Below are positions 1 to 6,485 of a stretch of DNA of 9,271 bases, in pieces. The stretch lies in NCBI GenBank assembly GCA_030668545.1, contig DAOUTT010000062.1, forward strand, positions 1 to 9,271, given 5' to 3'. Origin of the DNA: Anaerolineales bacterium (GTDB taxonomy: Bacteria; Chloroflexota; Anaerolineae; Anaerolineales; E44-bin32). A program made the translations under genes and the position numbers. Each line of letters begins with the position of its first letter. Positions within the stretch are counted from its first letter, which is position 1. Under the pieces are notes generated by a model, which did not search any database, was not told the DNA's origin, and worked only from the letters and a program-made list of their open reading frames with translations.

Positions 1-2
1 AC

Positions 3-164
3 CAATCCGATAACCTGGAACAGCACCACTCTGAATGGACGCGTCTCCTGGAGAACTTGGGAATGTCTACAGAAAGGCGATCTTCCAGAGTGGATGACCT
101 GGAACATTATCTAGATCGTAACGAAGCTTATATCGAAGATTGGGCAGAGAGGAGCGGCGCGTGA
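3..164 (+). CDS. 3' end of an unidentified gene (partial)
   Basis: An open frame enters from the left edge and stops at TGA 162-164, giving 53 residues. The fragment is hydrophilic, rich in Glu, Arg and Asp, and probably helical; it ends YIEDWAERSGA. I do not recognise the family. The stop overlaps the GTG start of the following deoxynucleoside kinase as GTGA, which indicates one operon with translational coupling. That overlap, and a strong AGGAG sitting inside this frame before the GTG, are the main reasons to believe it is coding. Some bacteria carry tandem nucleoside kinases, so another nucleotide-metabolism gene is possible, but nothing in the visible residues shows it. Confidence 0.55.
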   Translation, partial: QSDNLEQHHSEWTRLLENLGMSTERRSSRVDDLEHYLDRNEAYIEDWAERSGA

Positions 165-859
165 ACGGGATGATTGAGGGTGGTGCGAAGAAACATTTCG
201 TCGCTGTGGCTGGCAATATCGGCGTTGGCAAATCAACGCTTGTCGAACTACTTTCGAATCGTTTAAGCTGGGCACCGTTCTACGAACCCGAAGGGGAAAA
301 CCCTTATCTCGCTGATTTCTACGCCGATATGACGGCCTGGTCTTTCCACTCCCAAGTTTTCTTCCTCACCCGCCGGCTCCTGGCGCATCGTCAATTATGT
401 GATCATACGACTTCTGCGATTCAGGACCGCAGTGTATATGAAGATGCGGAGATCTTTGCCCATAACCTCTTCCTTCAGGGGAACATGGTTGAGCGTGATT
501 ATCAAACCTATCGCGACCTTTATCTCGTCCTTACCCGATTCCTACCGCCCCCAGATCTGGTTGTGTATCTGCGGGCCTCTGTGGACACACTGCTAACCCG
601 CATCGCTTTTCGAGGTCGCGACTACGAACGATCGATCAAGCCAGAATATCTCACCCGGTTAAATGCTCTTTACAAGTCGTGGATTGAAGACTTCACCCTC
701 TGCCCTGTGCTCACCGTCCCTGCTGACGATCTTGATTATGTTGCTCACGGCAGCCACCTCGATCTAGTTGTCGAAAAAATCAACCACAAATTGGCGGGGA
801 AGGAGGAAGTTGTCTTCGGCGAGGAGGAAGTCGCGCGCGTCAATGGCTTGATTAAATAG
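161..859 (+). CDS. Deoxynucleoside kinase (dAK/dGK/dCK family)
   Basis: Cytosolic salvage enzyme that transfers phosphate from an NTP to the 5'-hydroxyl of a deoxynucleoside, feeding the dNTP pool. The 232-residue product has a P-loop, GNIGVGKST, at about 18-26. It is followed by the YEPEGENPYLADFY segment (41-54, with the likely catalytic base Glu42), the DRS motif (89-91, in QDRSVYEDAEIFA), and a basic lid with RGRDYERS (151-158). These are hallmarks of the dNK family, and the length is normal for bacterial members. An in-frame TTG at 140 exists. I prefer GTG 161 because AGGAG (150-154) lies 6 bases upstream and GTGA overlaps the previous stop. The base specificity (dA, dG or dC) cannot be told from the sequence. 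It is probably cotranscribed with the upstream partial gene and ends at the terminator at 931-967. Confidence 0.9.
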   Translation: MNGMIEGGAKKHFVAVAGNIGVGKSTLVELLSNRLSWAPFYEPEGENPYLADFYADMTAWSFHSQVFFLTRRLLAHRQLCDHTTSAIQDRSVYEDAEIFAHNLFLQGNMVERDYQTYRDLYLVLTRFLPPPDLVVYLRASVDTLLTRIAFRGRDYERSIKPEYLTRLNALYKSWIEDFTLCPVLTVPADDLDYVAHGSHLDLVVEKINHKLAGKEEVVFGEEEVARVNGLIK

Positions 860-930
860 GAAAACTGTTATCCCTAATCATACTTACCATGAACCATGAT
901 TTCATCTTGAGTTGCATAATTATTCGATTA

Positions 931-967
931 TAAAAAAAGAACCCACTTGTTGGCGGGTTCTTTTTTC
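931..967. terminator. Bidirectional intrinsic terminator
   Basis: GAACCC (939-944) pairs with GGGTTC (955-960) around a 10-base loop. The stem is extended by the flanking A-run (932-938) against the T-run (961-966). The T-run follows the hairpin on the plus strand and the A-run gives one on the minus strand. It therefore serves both convergent neighbours, the nucleoside kinase and the small membrane protein. Confidence 0.85.
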
Positions 968-982
968 CTTTGTTGGATAGGA

Positions 983-1324
983 TTATGCCCAGCCCTGACC
1001 TTTTAGAAATTTGGTGATTACTGGTATTTCCGTGTAGTTCCCCTTATAGGCATCATATGCAGGCCATAGGGTTGCGAACCAGAGCAATGGAGCGCAAATC
1101 CCTGCAACCCCAAATGTTATAGCGACGAGGATAATGATTAGTACCCAAACCGCAATGTTTAGCGCGATCGACTGAACGGCATGGAATCGCAGGAAGGGGA
1201 TATCTTTCTTGTCCTCCATAAACAGGAGAACTAAAGCAATAATCGGAATGGGATAACCGAGTGCAGCCCACAATCTGTCGTCACTGGTTGTTTCATCACT
1301 GGTTGATAACGGTTGGTCTTCCAT
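983..1324 (-). CDS. Small DUF4870/Tic20-like membrane protein
   Basis: A 113-residue predicted inner-membrane protein of unknown function. An acidic, Ser/Thr-rich N-terminus (about 1-17) is followed by three hydrophobic segments at roughly 18-36, 53-76 and 78-95. The loop after the first segment carries KKDIPFLRFHAVQSIALNI, which resembles the 'FxxFHAxQS' signature of DUF4870 and Tic20-like proteins. I assign the family from memory of that signature. The frame is also open from a GTG at 1342, but that GTG is part of the GGAGG ribosome binding site (1336-1340). ATG 1324, about 11 bases downstream, is the better start. The gene is monocistronic: it converges on the nucleoside kinase at a shared terminator and diverges from spoVS. 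Confidence 0.8.
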   Translation of the reverse strand: MEDQPLSTSDETTSDDRLWAALGYPIPIIALVLLFMEDKKDIPFLRFHAVQSIALNIAVWVLIIILVAITFGVAGICAPLLWFATLWPAYDAYKGNYTEIPVITKFLKGQGWA

Positions 1325-1488
1325 GGCTTCTATATCCTCCACTTCTAAATAGGCTCTTCACGGAAACAGTTTTTATTAGCGATCAAGCGAATAGGCAGAT
1401 TCTCGCGATTTAAGTACTTATTCACGCCAAATTACACTACTTAACCTAACACCTCACCGCAAGATTAGGTGTGATCCAATGCTGCTGC

Positions 1489-1517
1489 TTGCGACCGGTA
1501 CATGAATCCTATACAAT
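1489..1517 (+). promoter_or_regulatory. Probable spoVS promoter
   Basis: TTGCGA (1489-1494, 4/6 match to the -35 consensus) and TACAAT (1512-1517, 5/6 match to the -10) are separated by 17 bases. Transcription would start near 1524 and leave a leader of about 55 bases before the spoVS ATG at 1578. A better-looking TTGACA at 1546 has no -10 box at the right distance. Confidence 0.5.
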
Positions 1518-1577
1518 GCAGAATGAGCGCGCCACTTATCGGGCGTTGACATTTCCGCTTCCATCTGAGAGAGCCCG

Positions 1578-1838
1578 ATGGACATTCTTAAAGTCTCATC
1601 AGATTCACGCACTTCAGCTGTCGCTGGTGCAATCGCCGGAGTCGTCCGCGAGCACCAACGAGCCGAAGTGCAAGCGATCGGCGCTGGGGCCGTCAACCAA
1701 GCTGTTAAAGCAGTCGCCATCGCCCGTGGTTACCTTCAGGAAGATGGGATTGACATCGTCTGCCTCCCCGAGTTCACCACCGTCGATATCAACGGGAAAG
1801 AGCGCACAGCCATACGTCTCGTCGTCGAACCTCGCTGA
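1578..1838 (+). CDS. spoVS: Stage V sporulation protein S (SpoVS) homologue
   Basis: The 86-residue product matches the usual SpoVS length and is recognisable along its whole length. It has MDILKVSSDS at the start, then VAGAIAGVVRE, the very conserved AIGAGAVNQAVKAVAIARGY (about 33-52), and ERTAIRLVVEPR at the end. In Bacillus, SpoVS affects spore coat assembly and septation. The fold has been predicted to be Alba-like, which suggests nucleic-acid binding, but its molecular role is unsettled. Homologues are common in bacteria that do not sporulate, including Chloroflexota and Thermus relatives, so its presence does not imply sporulation. The gene stands alone. Its start is ATG 1578, with a weak GAGAGAG (1567-1573) four bases upstream. 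A hairpin at 1882-1905 may end the transcript. Confidence 0.95.
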   Translation: MDILKVSSDSRTSAVAGAIAGVVREHQRAEVQAIGAGAVNQAVKAVAIARGYLQEDGIDIVCLPEFTTVDINGKERTAIRLVVEPR

Positions 1839-1881
1839 TGGATATTTCAACGCCTGAATATTGAATTTTATACATTGCTCT

Positions 1882-1905
1882 ATTCCCAATAAACCATTGG
1901 GGAAT
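1882..1905 (+). terminator. Possible weak terminator after spoVS
   Basis: ATTCCCAAT (1882-1890) pairs with ATTGGGGAAT (1896-1905) with one bulged G and a 5-base loop. It is followed by an A/T-rich stretch (TAAACATTTTATTA) rather than a clean T-run. The position 44 bases after the spoVS stop suits a terminator, but the tail is poor. Confidence 0.35.
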
Positions 1906-1992
1906 TAAACATTTTATTAGACTTTCTTCCAAATTGTGTGAGTGACCAGGCGACTTTCCGTTACCCAGCTCCACGACATTATTAATTCGTAG

Positions 1993-2133
1993 GGGCCGAC
2001 CCGCGTGTCGGCCCGCCTCCATTAAGCACCTGACTTCCCTAACCTCCCGCAGGTTTGAAACCTGCGGGAGGTTTACATCCATACCTCAAGGCGCAGGCTT
2101 CACCTGCGGCCGGAAGCAGAGCTTCTGCATTCC
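1993..2133. repeat. Cluster of four short palindromes (intergenic repeat element)
   Basis: Four hairpin-forming units lie in 141 bases. (1) GGGCCGAC (1993-2000) with GTCGGCCC (2007-2014). (2) A perfect 16-base inverted repeat, AACCTCCCGCAGGTTT (2041-2056) with its complement (2058-2073), around a single G. (3) GCAGG/CCTGC at 2093-2107. (4) GGAAGCAGA (2112-2120) with TCTGC and TTCC (2124-2133), one base bulged. No coding frame of note runs through it. The pattern resembles dispersed palindromic repeats (REP-like or small non-autonomous elements) that accumulate between genes. The rest of the 1839-2349 gap shows nothing else apart from a nine-G run at 2263-2271. Confidence 0.65.
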
Positions 2134-2349
2134 ACATAAAACCAAGCACCCATCTCCAGCGCGGGGAGAAACACCATGGATATCCCATGAGGGCTGCTAA
2201 ACGATTATTAAAGACGGGCCTTCGAACTGCAAAGTCGGATCGATCGTTGTCAGGGGGACAATGGGGGGGGGTAGAAAAGAAAAAGCGATTCTTTACTTCT
2301 GCAACAGTTGATCTATTCAACCATGCGCGCAAACCTCATAATTCTCGTC

Positions 2350-3387
2350 TTATCCCCCAGAGATCCTGGGCAGATCCAGCATTAAGGTCTCCAGCACCAA
2401 CCGAACATTGGCATTCTTTTGAAGATCTCTTTTCGACTGTTCTAACTTGCCCAGAATCTCGCTGATTTGTTCCGGCGGGAGTGCACTCACCAGCATCTGT
2501 ATATCTTGCTCCCGGTCTATGTTCCTCTGTTCGGCCGTCGCATCGTAGGCAAGCATCATCGCGTCCCGCCAAAGGCTAACCCAGTGCTCCAGAGCGCCAA
2601 GCGCCCTCAACCGTGGGTGCTCCCCGCCCCGCTTCCGTTCCTGTTCCCACGCTCGCGTCAATCGCTCGATGTGTTTAAACCGTTCGATTCGATCCGTCTT
2701 TATTAGGTTGATCAGATCTTCAAGATGTTCCGTGCGCTCATCCAGCAATTCGGGGTTTGAAGCGTATTGAAACGCCCACCCCGGCCTCCCGGCAGCCAGC
2801 CGTGCAAGCAGGGCCGCCTTTTCATGCCCCTCCCCGCGCTCCACCAATGCCTCTTCAATCTGATCGCGAGAGACATCCCTTAGCTGAAGGATTTCACAAC
2901 GTGAGGATATCGTCGGCAGCAGGGTCTCCTTTGATTGGGCGGTGAGGAGCATGACTACTTTCGGCGCAGGTTCTTCGAGTGTTTTCAGCAGTGCGTTGGC
3001 AGCATTATCATTCGCCTCATGAAAACGGATCAGAAGCGCCACTCGTTTTTTCCCCTCGTAGGGAGACAATGCTAATTGATGCTGTAATTCGCGGACTTGT
3101 TCTACCTTGAGGATCCCACCAACATCCTCGGCCTCTACAATGTGAAGATCGGGAAATTGCTTACGCTGAATAAACTGACAGGCCCTACATTGACCACAGA
3201 ACTCTCCTGATTTTTTCGAATCAGTGCAATTTAAAGCCTGTGCGAAGCGCATAGCAAGCGTCCTCTTGCCAACACCATCCGGTCCGGTTATGAGATACGC
3301 ATGTCGAACTTGATCGCTAGCGATATGCCTACTGAGCAAGTTCACCGCCCACTCATGTCCGATTAATTCCCAGTTCATAGACACCAT
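2350..3387 (-). CDS. holB: DNA polymerase III subunit delta' (clamp loader)
   Basis: A 345-residue AAA+ clamp-loader subunit, part of the complex that opens and loads the beta clamp at primed DNA. It shows a Walker A motif, GPDGVGKR (35-42). The zinc module has Cys54, Cys64, Cys67 and Cys70 (spacing 9-2-2, in FCGQCRAC). The signature AANALLKTLEEPAP lies at about 129-142, followed by LLPTISSRC with the SRC arginine finger (162-164). The Walker B position reads VALLIRFHEA, without the usual Asp-Glu pair, as is common in delta'. This supports delta' rather than gamma/tau, and there is no long C-terminal extension. The start is ATG 3387 with GGCGGA about 6 bases upstream. A second ATG three codons later lacks a comparable site. 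It diverges from the dus gene, sharing the 3388-3506 region. Confidence 0.92.
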   Translation of the reverse strand: MVSMNWELIGHEWAVNLLSRHIASDQVRHAYLITGPDGVGKRTLAMRFAQALNCTDSKKSGEFCGQCRACQFIQRKQFPDLHIVEAEDVGGILKVEQVRELQHQLALSPYEGKKRVALLIRFHEANDNAANALLKTLEEPAPKVVMLLTAQSKETLLPTISSRCEILQLRDVSRDQIEEALVERGEGHEKAALLARLAAGRPGWAFQYASNPELLDERTEHLEDLINLIKTDRIERFKHIERLTRAWEQERKRGGEHPRLRALGALEHWVSLWRDAMMLAYDATAEQRNIDREQDIQMLVSALPPEQISEILGKLEQSKRDLQKNANVRLVLETLMLDLPRISGG

Positions 3388-3468
3388 TTTATTCCGCCCA
3401 TGGTTTAGCTACAAGTAATCATGGCATAATAATTAATAACCGATCGGAAGATCACTCGATCCAAGCGA

Positions 3469-3482
3469 CTTGATCTATCAAG
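3469..3482. repeat. Inverted repeat overlapping the dus -35 box
   Basis: CTTGAT (3469-3474) and ATCAAG (3477-3482) form a perfect 6-base inverted repeat around CT. The left arm contains the proposed -35 element of the dus promoter. It could be an operator for a dimeric regulator, or chance in a short A/T-rich intergenic region. Confidence 0.3.
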
Positions 3483-3499
3483 GTTTGTCGCGGTATAAA
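3470..3499 (+). promoter_or_regulatory. dus promoter, apparently leaderless
   Basis: TTGATC (3470-3475, 4/6) and TATAAA (3494-3499, 5/6) are 18 bases apart. The usual start point, 7-8 bases beyond the -10 box, coincides with the dus ATG at 3507. No Shine-Dalgarno sequence precedes that ATG (CCCTGTT lies before it). Together these point to a leaderless mRNA. Confidence 0.55.
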
Positions 3500-3506
3500 C
3501 CCTGTT

Positions 3507-4469
3507 ATGGATCTCTCTGCGCCTGATTTCATGCTTCGTGACATTCCCATTCAAGGTGATTTAATCCTCGCACCAATGGATGGTTTCTCGGACGTTCCCT
3601 TTCGAACGCTTTGTCGTCGCTTCGGATCTTCGATGAGTTACACGGGGTTTGTTAACGCCATCGCACTTTTACAAGGTGATGAGCTAGCCTGGCGCGACCT
3701 GGACTTCCTCCCCGAGGAACGTCCGATTATCTTCCAGATCTTCGATCAATCAGAAGAGAATCTTCTGGAGGCTGCCCTGCGAATACAAAAGTTACAACCT
3801 GATGCTATCGACGTTAACATGGGTTGCTCATCGCGAAGAGTATCCAGCCGCGGGGCTGGCGCGGGTTTGTTGCGTGATCCAGACAAAATCGGGCGGATCA
3901 TCCATCGTTTAACCGCTGCTTTAGATGTGCCTGTCACCGTAAAGATACGGATTGGCTGGGACCAAACGAGCTTAAATTACCTGGAAGTTGCACACGCCGT
4001 TGAAGACAATGGCGGCGCGCTCATCGCTGTTCACGCCCGTACGCGAAATCAAGGCTATCTCGGTGACGCCGATTGGGACACAATTGCAGAGATTAAATCT
4101 GCAGTTACGATCCCGGTTATCGGGAACGGAGACGTACAAACACCCCAAGATATCGAGCGCCTGAAAACTTCGACTGGATGTGATGGCGTGATGATTGGAC
4201 GAGGTGCGATCGGCAACCCCTGGATTTTCCAGAGGATTCCGAGTGAGGCGCCTCCCATCGAGGATCGCATCCTAATTATGCAAGGGCATCTCGATCACAT
4301 GATTTCCTATCACGGTGAAGAGCTTGGGATCATCCGCTTTCGTAAACACCTCAAGCGCTACCTCGAACCGCTGTCGATCACAAAAGCAAATCTGCGCCCA
4401 ATGTTGACCTGTGTAGACAGGCAACAACTCTCAGGCCAACTGGATGCGCTCAAACACATTTATGGATAG
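3507..4469 (+). CDS. dusB: tRNA-dihydrouridine synthase (DusB-like)
   Basis: FMN-dependent, NADPH-using enzyme that reduces specific uridines in the tRNA D-loop to dihydrouridine. The 320-residue product starts its TIM barrel with LILAPMDGFSDVPFR (19-33, the flavin-binding 'APM.G.TD..FR' region). It continues with DVNMGCSSRRVSSRGAGAGL, where Cys107 is the catalytic acid, then VKIRIGW (145-151), HARTR (176-180, His176 and Arg178), IGNGDV (205-210) and GRGAIGNPWIF (231-241, phosphate binding). The C-terminal helical tRNA-binding domain runs from about 250 to 320. The usual Pro after the catalytic Cys is Ser here. I choose DusB over DusA/C from the overall pattern; Dus subtype is uncertain. The gene is divergent from holB and upstream of the DUF6391-like and holA genes. 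Confidence 0.93.
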   Translation: MDLSAPDFMLRDIPIQGDLILAPMDGFSDVPFRTLCRRFGSSMSYTGFVNAIALLQGDELAWRDLDFLPEERPIIFQIFDQSEENLLEAALRIQKLQPDAIDVNMGCSSRRVSSRGAGAGLLRDPDKIGRIIHRLTAALDVPVTVKIRIGWDQTSLNYLEVAHAVEDNGGALIAVHARTRNQGYLGDADWDTIAEIKSAVTIPVIGNGDVQTPQDIERLKTSTGCDGVMIGRGAIGNPWIFQRIPSEAPPIEDRILIMQGHLDHMISYHGEELGIIRFRKHLKRYLEPLSITKANLRPMLTCVDRQQLSGQLDALKHIYG

Positions 4470-4592
4470 CTCTGAACACAGTGACGGATAGAGCAGCACG
4501 TGTACCGCTCTTGACCTGAGTTTGCGACAATCGATCCAATATCGGTGATAGTTATCCATGCAGAGCCGCGGAGCGCAATAAAGGACCCAGTG

Positions 4593-4598
4593 TATAAT
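4593..4598 (+). promoter_or_regulatory. Possible -10 box for the DUF6391-holA pair
   Basis: A perfect TATAAT sits 28 bases before the ATG at 4626. Transcription would start near 4605 and include the TGAGG ribosome binding site (4615-4619), 6 bases before the ATG. No convincing -35 element lies 16-19 bases upstream, so this is tentative. The 4470-4592 gap otherwise holds only a 5-base hairpin without a T-run. Confidence 0.4.
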
Positions 4599-4625
4599 GC
4601 CATCATTCTTCTCCTGAGGCACTAA

Positions 4626-5150
4626 ATGGCAGATCAACTTCAAACCCTTCGTAATCTTCCTGCACTCTCCAGAATTCGCCGCAATCATGCTCTTGAACAT
4701 GCGACGATCCACATTCTTAGCCAGCAGTTTCCAAATCACAGGTTTATTGGCCGATCCAATACCCAGGGCTTTTTCTTGTACGGGGATGTGTCTATCGAAG
4801 TGCTGGAGTCAGCAGTTCAGGAAGCACTCCGCAGACTTCGCAATGGCGAACACCAACTAGCAATCCACCCCAACTGCGGAACAAATCTCGTGACCTCCGC
4901 GATTCTCGCAGGCACTGCCTCCTTCCTAACATTAATGGGCAGCGAGAATGAAAACTGGCGTCGTCGCGCTGAACGCCTTCCGCTCGCGATCGCGGTCTCT
5001 CTCTTCGCCTTGATCGTTTCCCAACCTATCGGTCTCTCTGTTCAACAACACATCACCACACAAGGTGATCCTGAGCAGCTTGAGATTCTTTCGATACGGC
5101 GTGTCCATTCCAATTCCAATCCTACCTACCACATCCTTACGAAGAACTGA
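4626..5150 (+). CDS. DUF6391-like membrane protein
   Basis: A 174-residue protein of unknown function. Conserved-looking blocks are RIRRNHALEHATIHIL (16-31), IGRSNTQGFFLYG (41-53) and HPNCGTNLVTSA (81-92). I recall this 'NHALEHATIH' pattern from DUF6391 proteins of cyanobacteria and Chloroflexota; the family call rests on that memory. Two hydrophobic segments, about 86-104 and 119-139, suggest a membrane hairpin, with the His/Cys-rich N-terminal half facing one side. The two His residues in HALEHATIH and the His81/Cys84 pair could bind metal, but that is inference. The start ATG has TGAGG six bases upstream. The stop lies four bases before holA, so the two are almost certainly cotranscribed. 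Confidence 0.8.
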   Translation: MADQLQTLRNLPALSRIRRNHALEHATIHILSQQFPNHRFIGRSNTQGFFLYGDVSIEVLESAVQEALRRLRNGEHQLAIHPNCGTNLVTSAILAGTASFLTLMGSENENWRRRAERLPLAIAVSLFALIVSQPIGLSVQQHITTQGDPEQLEILSIRRVHSNSNPTYHILTKN

Positions 5151-5154
5151 CGCG

Positions 5155-6144
5155 ATGACGAAACCTCCCCCGAGAGTCTATCTTCTTGTTGGCGATGATC
5201 GCTTTGCAATCACTGAATTTGTTTCCACATTGCGCAGCAAAATCGGCGACACAACAGTCGCAGATATGAACACGCAACAGTTCTCTGGGGACCATCTTGA
5301 CCGCGGCGCCTTCGAAGAAGCCTGCATGTCAGTTCCTTTTCTCTCCTCGCGCCGGATTGTTGTCCTTGACAATGCGCAGGATGTCCTGAAACCCAAGGAT
5401 TCAAGGGAGTTCCTAATAGCCCTGCTCGAGCGTCTTCCTGATTCCACAGCGCTGGTCCTCATCGAGAATACTCAGGTAAGAGGCAGTAAATCTAAGAAGA
5501 AACCTTCTCCGCTCGTGTCTTGGGTTGATGCAAATTCCGATCATGGAAAGATATGGCGGTTCAGCTCACTACACGGTGCGCAATTCATCTCCTGGGTTCA
5601 GGAACGATGCCAATCACTAGGTGGTTCGATATCTGCAGACGGCGCCCGTCTGCTTGCCGAATCAGTGATGGATGATCCATATCTGGCCCAGCAGGAGATC
5701 GTCAAATTGCTGGACTACGTTAATTATGAGCGCCCAGTCGAGTTGGTGGATGTTGAAATACTAACGCCCTTCAGGGGTCAGACGAACATTTTTGCGATGG
5801 TCGATGCGGTCGGAGAGCGGCGCATGAGTGACGCTAATCGTTACCTTCACAGCGTCCTGTCGGAGGAAGACTCTTTCTATGTATTTGCGATGATTATCCG
5901 TCAATTCCGGTTACTCATCCAAGCGCAATCTGCCCTGGAGGAGGGGAAAGAGATTGCCAGCGTTCTCAACCTCCCAAAGTTCGTCGCCCAGAAGATCACC
6001 TCGCAAGCACGAGCTTTTAGCGACTCAGAGCTCGAACGGATCTACCATGAATTGCTTACCATCGATATCTCGGCGAAGAACAGTACGATCAACTTAGATG
6101 CAGCGCTGGAGGGGTTCATAGCTGCCACCTCAAACCAAGCGTAA
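5155..6144 (+). CDS. holA: DNA polymerase III subunit delta (clamp loader)
   Basis: A 329-residue delta subunit, the 'wrench' that contacts and opens the beta clamp within the clamp-loader complex. It begins with RVYLLVGDDRFAI (7-19), the degenerate nucleotide-fold start of the HolA family, and has no Walker A motif, as expected. MSVPFLSSRRIVVLDNA (58-74) is the typical clamp-contacting and strand region. NIFAMVDAVGERR (211-223) opens the C-terminal collar. The end carries the family pattern FVAQKITSQARAFSDSELER and LLTIDISAKNS (about 276-310). An open frame extends upstream to 5065, overlapping the DUF6391-like gene. I choose ATG 5155 because it starts the conserved sequence and lies 4 bases after the previous stop. 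There is only a weak GAAGAA upstream, which is consistent with translational coupling. Confidence 0.93.
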   Translation: MTKPPPRVYLLVGDDRFAITEFVSTLRSKIGDTTVADMNTQQFSGDHLDRGAFEEACMSVPFLSSRRIVVLDNAQDVLKPKDSREFLIALLERLPDSTALVLIENTQVRGSKSKKKPSPLVSWVDANSDHGKIWRFSSLHGAQFISWVQERCQSLGGSISADGARLLAESVMDDPYLAQQEIVKLLDYVNYERPVELVDVEILTPFRGQTNIFAMVDAVGERRMSDANRYLHSVLSEEDSFYVFAMIIRQFRLLIQAQSALEEGKEIASVLNLPKFVAQKITSQARAFSDSELERIYHELLTIDISAKNSTINLDAALEGFIAATSNQA

Positions 6145-6231
6145 GCGTTTACGATCCTCCTTTTTCCAAATCTTCTCTAGCTCACAATGATTTCCACAGC
6201 GAATATGACTGCGCGGACTCCTCACAGACAT
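6130..6231 (-). CDS. Possible 33-residue ORF with a Cys/His pair motif
   Basis: An ATG at 6231, 5 bases after the stop of the preceding minus-strand gene, opens a 33-codon frame. It encodes a basic peptide with HIRCGNHCELEKIW (residues 9-22), an HxxCxxxC arrangement that could hold a metal. The end overlaps the end of holA by 15 bases, tail to tail. No family is recognised. The position right behind a gene on the same strand and the Cys/His spacing argue for it; its small size and lack of a good ribosome binding site argue against it. Confidence 0.22.
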   Translation of the reverse strand: MSVRSPRSHIRCGNHCELEKIWKKEDRKRLRLV

Positions 6232-6236
6232 TGCGC

Positions 6237-6485
6237 TCACTTCTTCGAAGTGCGCCCTCTTTCGCCCATCCCAATATAAAAATGATCGGGCAAGACAGAA
6301 GAACTGGTTCCAATTTTCAGTGAGCCCACATGCCCCGGGGCCTCTTGCGGGAGTGTCCTCGGGTTGACCAAACAAACGTTTGGTTGCCGTCCATATTTCT
6401 CGCTATAAAACCTGGATGCACGCTCAATGCGATCCCCAAATTTAAGTTCTCGATTGCCGTCAAACCACAACATTCCCACTCTCAC
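6237..6485 (-). CDS. Small uncharacterised protein (MRVGMLWFDG type)
   Basis: An 82-residue predicted cytosolic protein. It begins MRVGMLWFDG, then has a charged helix with FGDRIERASRFYSEKYGRQP (17-36), NVCLVNPRTLP (36-46) and SSVLPDHFYIGM (62-73). I have a general memory of similar small hypothetical proteins in Anaerolineae but know no function. The long frame starts at 6560; the true start is probably GTG 6485. There GTGA overlaps the stop of the DUF6504-like gene, and AGGGAAGG lies about 5 bases upstream. The protein then starts with the natural 'MRVGMLWF'. ATG 6473 is an alternative. Overlap with the upstream gene implies coupled translation and a linked role. Confidence 0.65.
   Translation of the reverse strand: MRVGMLWFDGNRELKFGDRIERASRFYSEKYGRQPNVCLVNPRTLPQEAPGHVGSLKIGTSSSVLPDHFYIGMGERGRTSKK

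Noticed and set aside
140..160. TTG 140 as the start of the deoxynucleoside kinase
   Set aside because: GTG 161 has AGGAG six bases upstream and overlaps the previous stop as GTGA; TTG 140 would add 7 residues before the conserved sequence.
1325..1342. GTG 1342 as the start of the small membrane protein
   Set aside because: This GTG is part of the GGAGG ribosome binding site that serves ATG 1324.
1546..1551. TTGACA as the -35 box of spoVS
   Set aside because: No -10 element occurs 16-18 bases downstream; that region is GC-rich and runs into the start codon.
2270..2300. Terminator after holB on the minus strand
   Set aside because: The A/T-rich AAAGAA/TTCTTT pairing is weak and the T-run is interrupted; I do not find it convincing.
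2055..2465. Plus-strand frame of 136 codons across the palindrome cluster and the end of holB
   Set aside because: It runs antisense to holB, contains repeat sequence and has no recognisable protein features.
4490..4511. Hairpin AGAGC/GCTCT after dus as a terminator
   Set aside because: Five base pairs with a 12-base loop and no T-run.
5065..5154. N-terminal extension of holA
   Set aside because: The extra 30 residues overlap the DUF6391-like gene in another frame, and the HolA family begins at RVYLLVGDD.
6138..6170. CGTAA/TTACG hairpin and T-run at the end of holA as a terminator
   Set aside because: Five weak base pairs, and the T-run is about 10 bases away from the stem.
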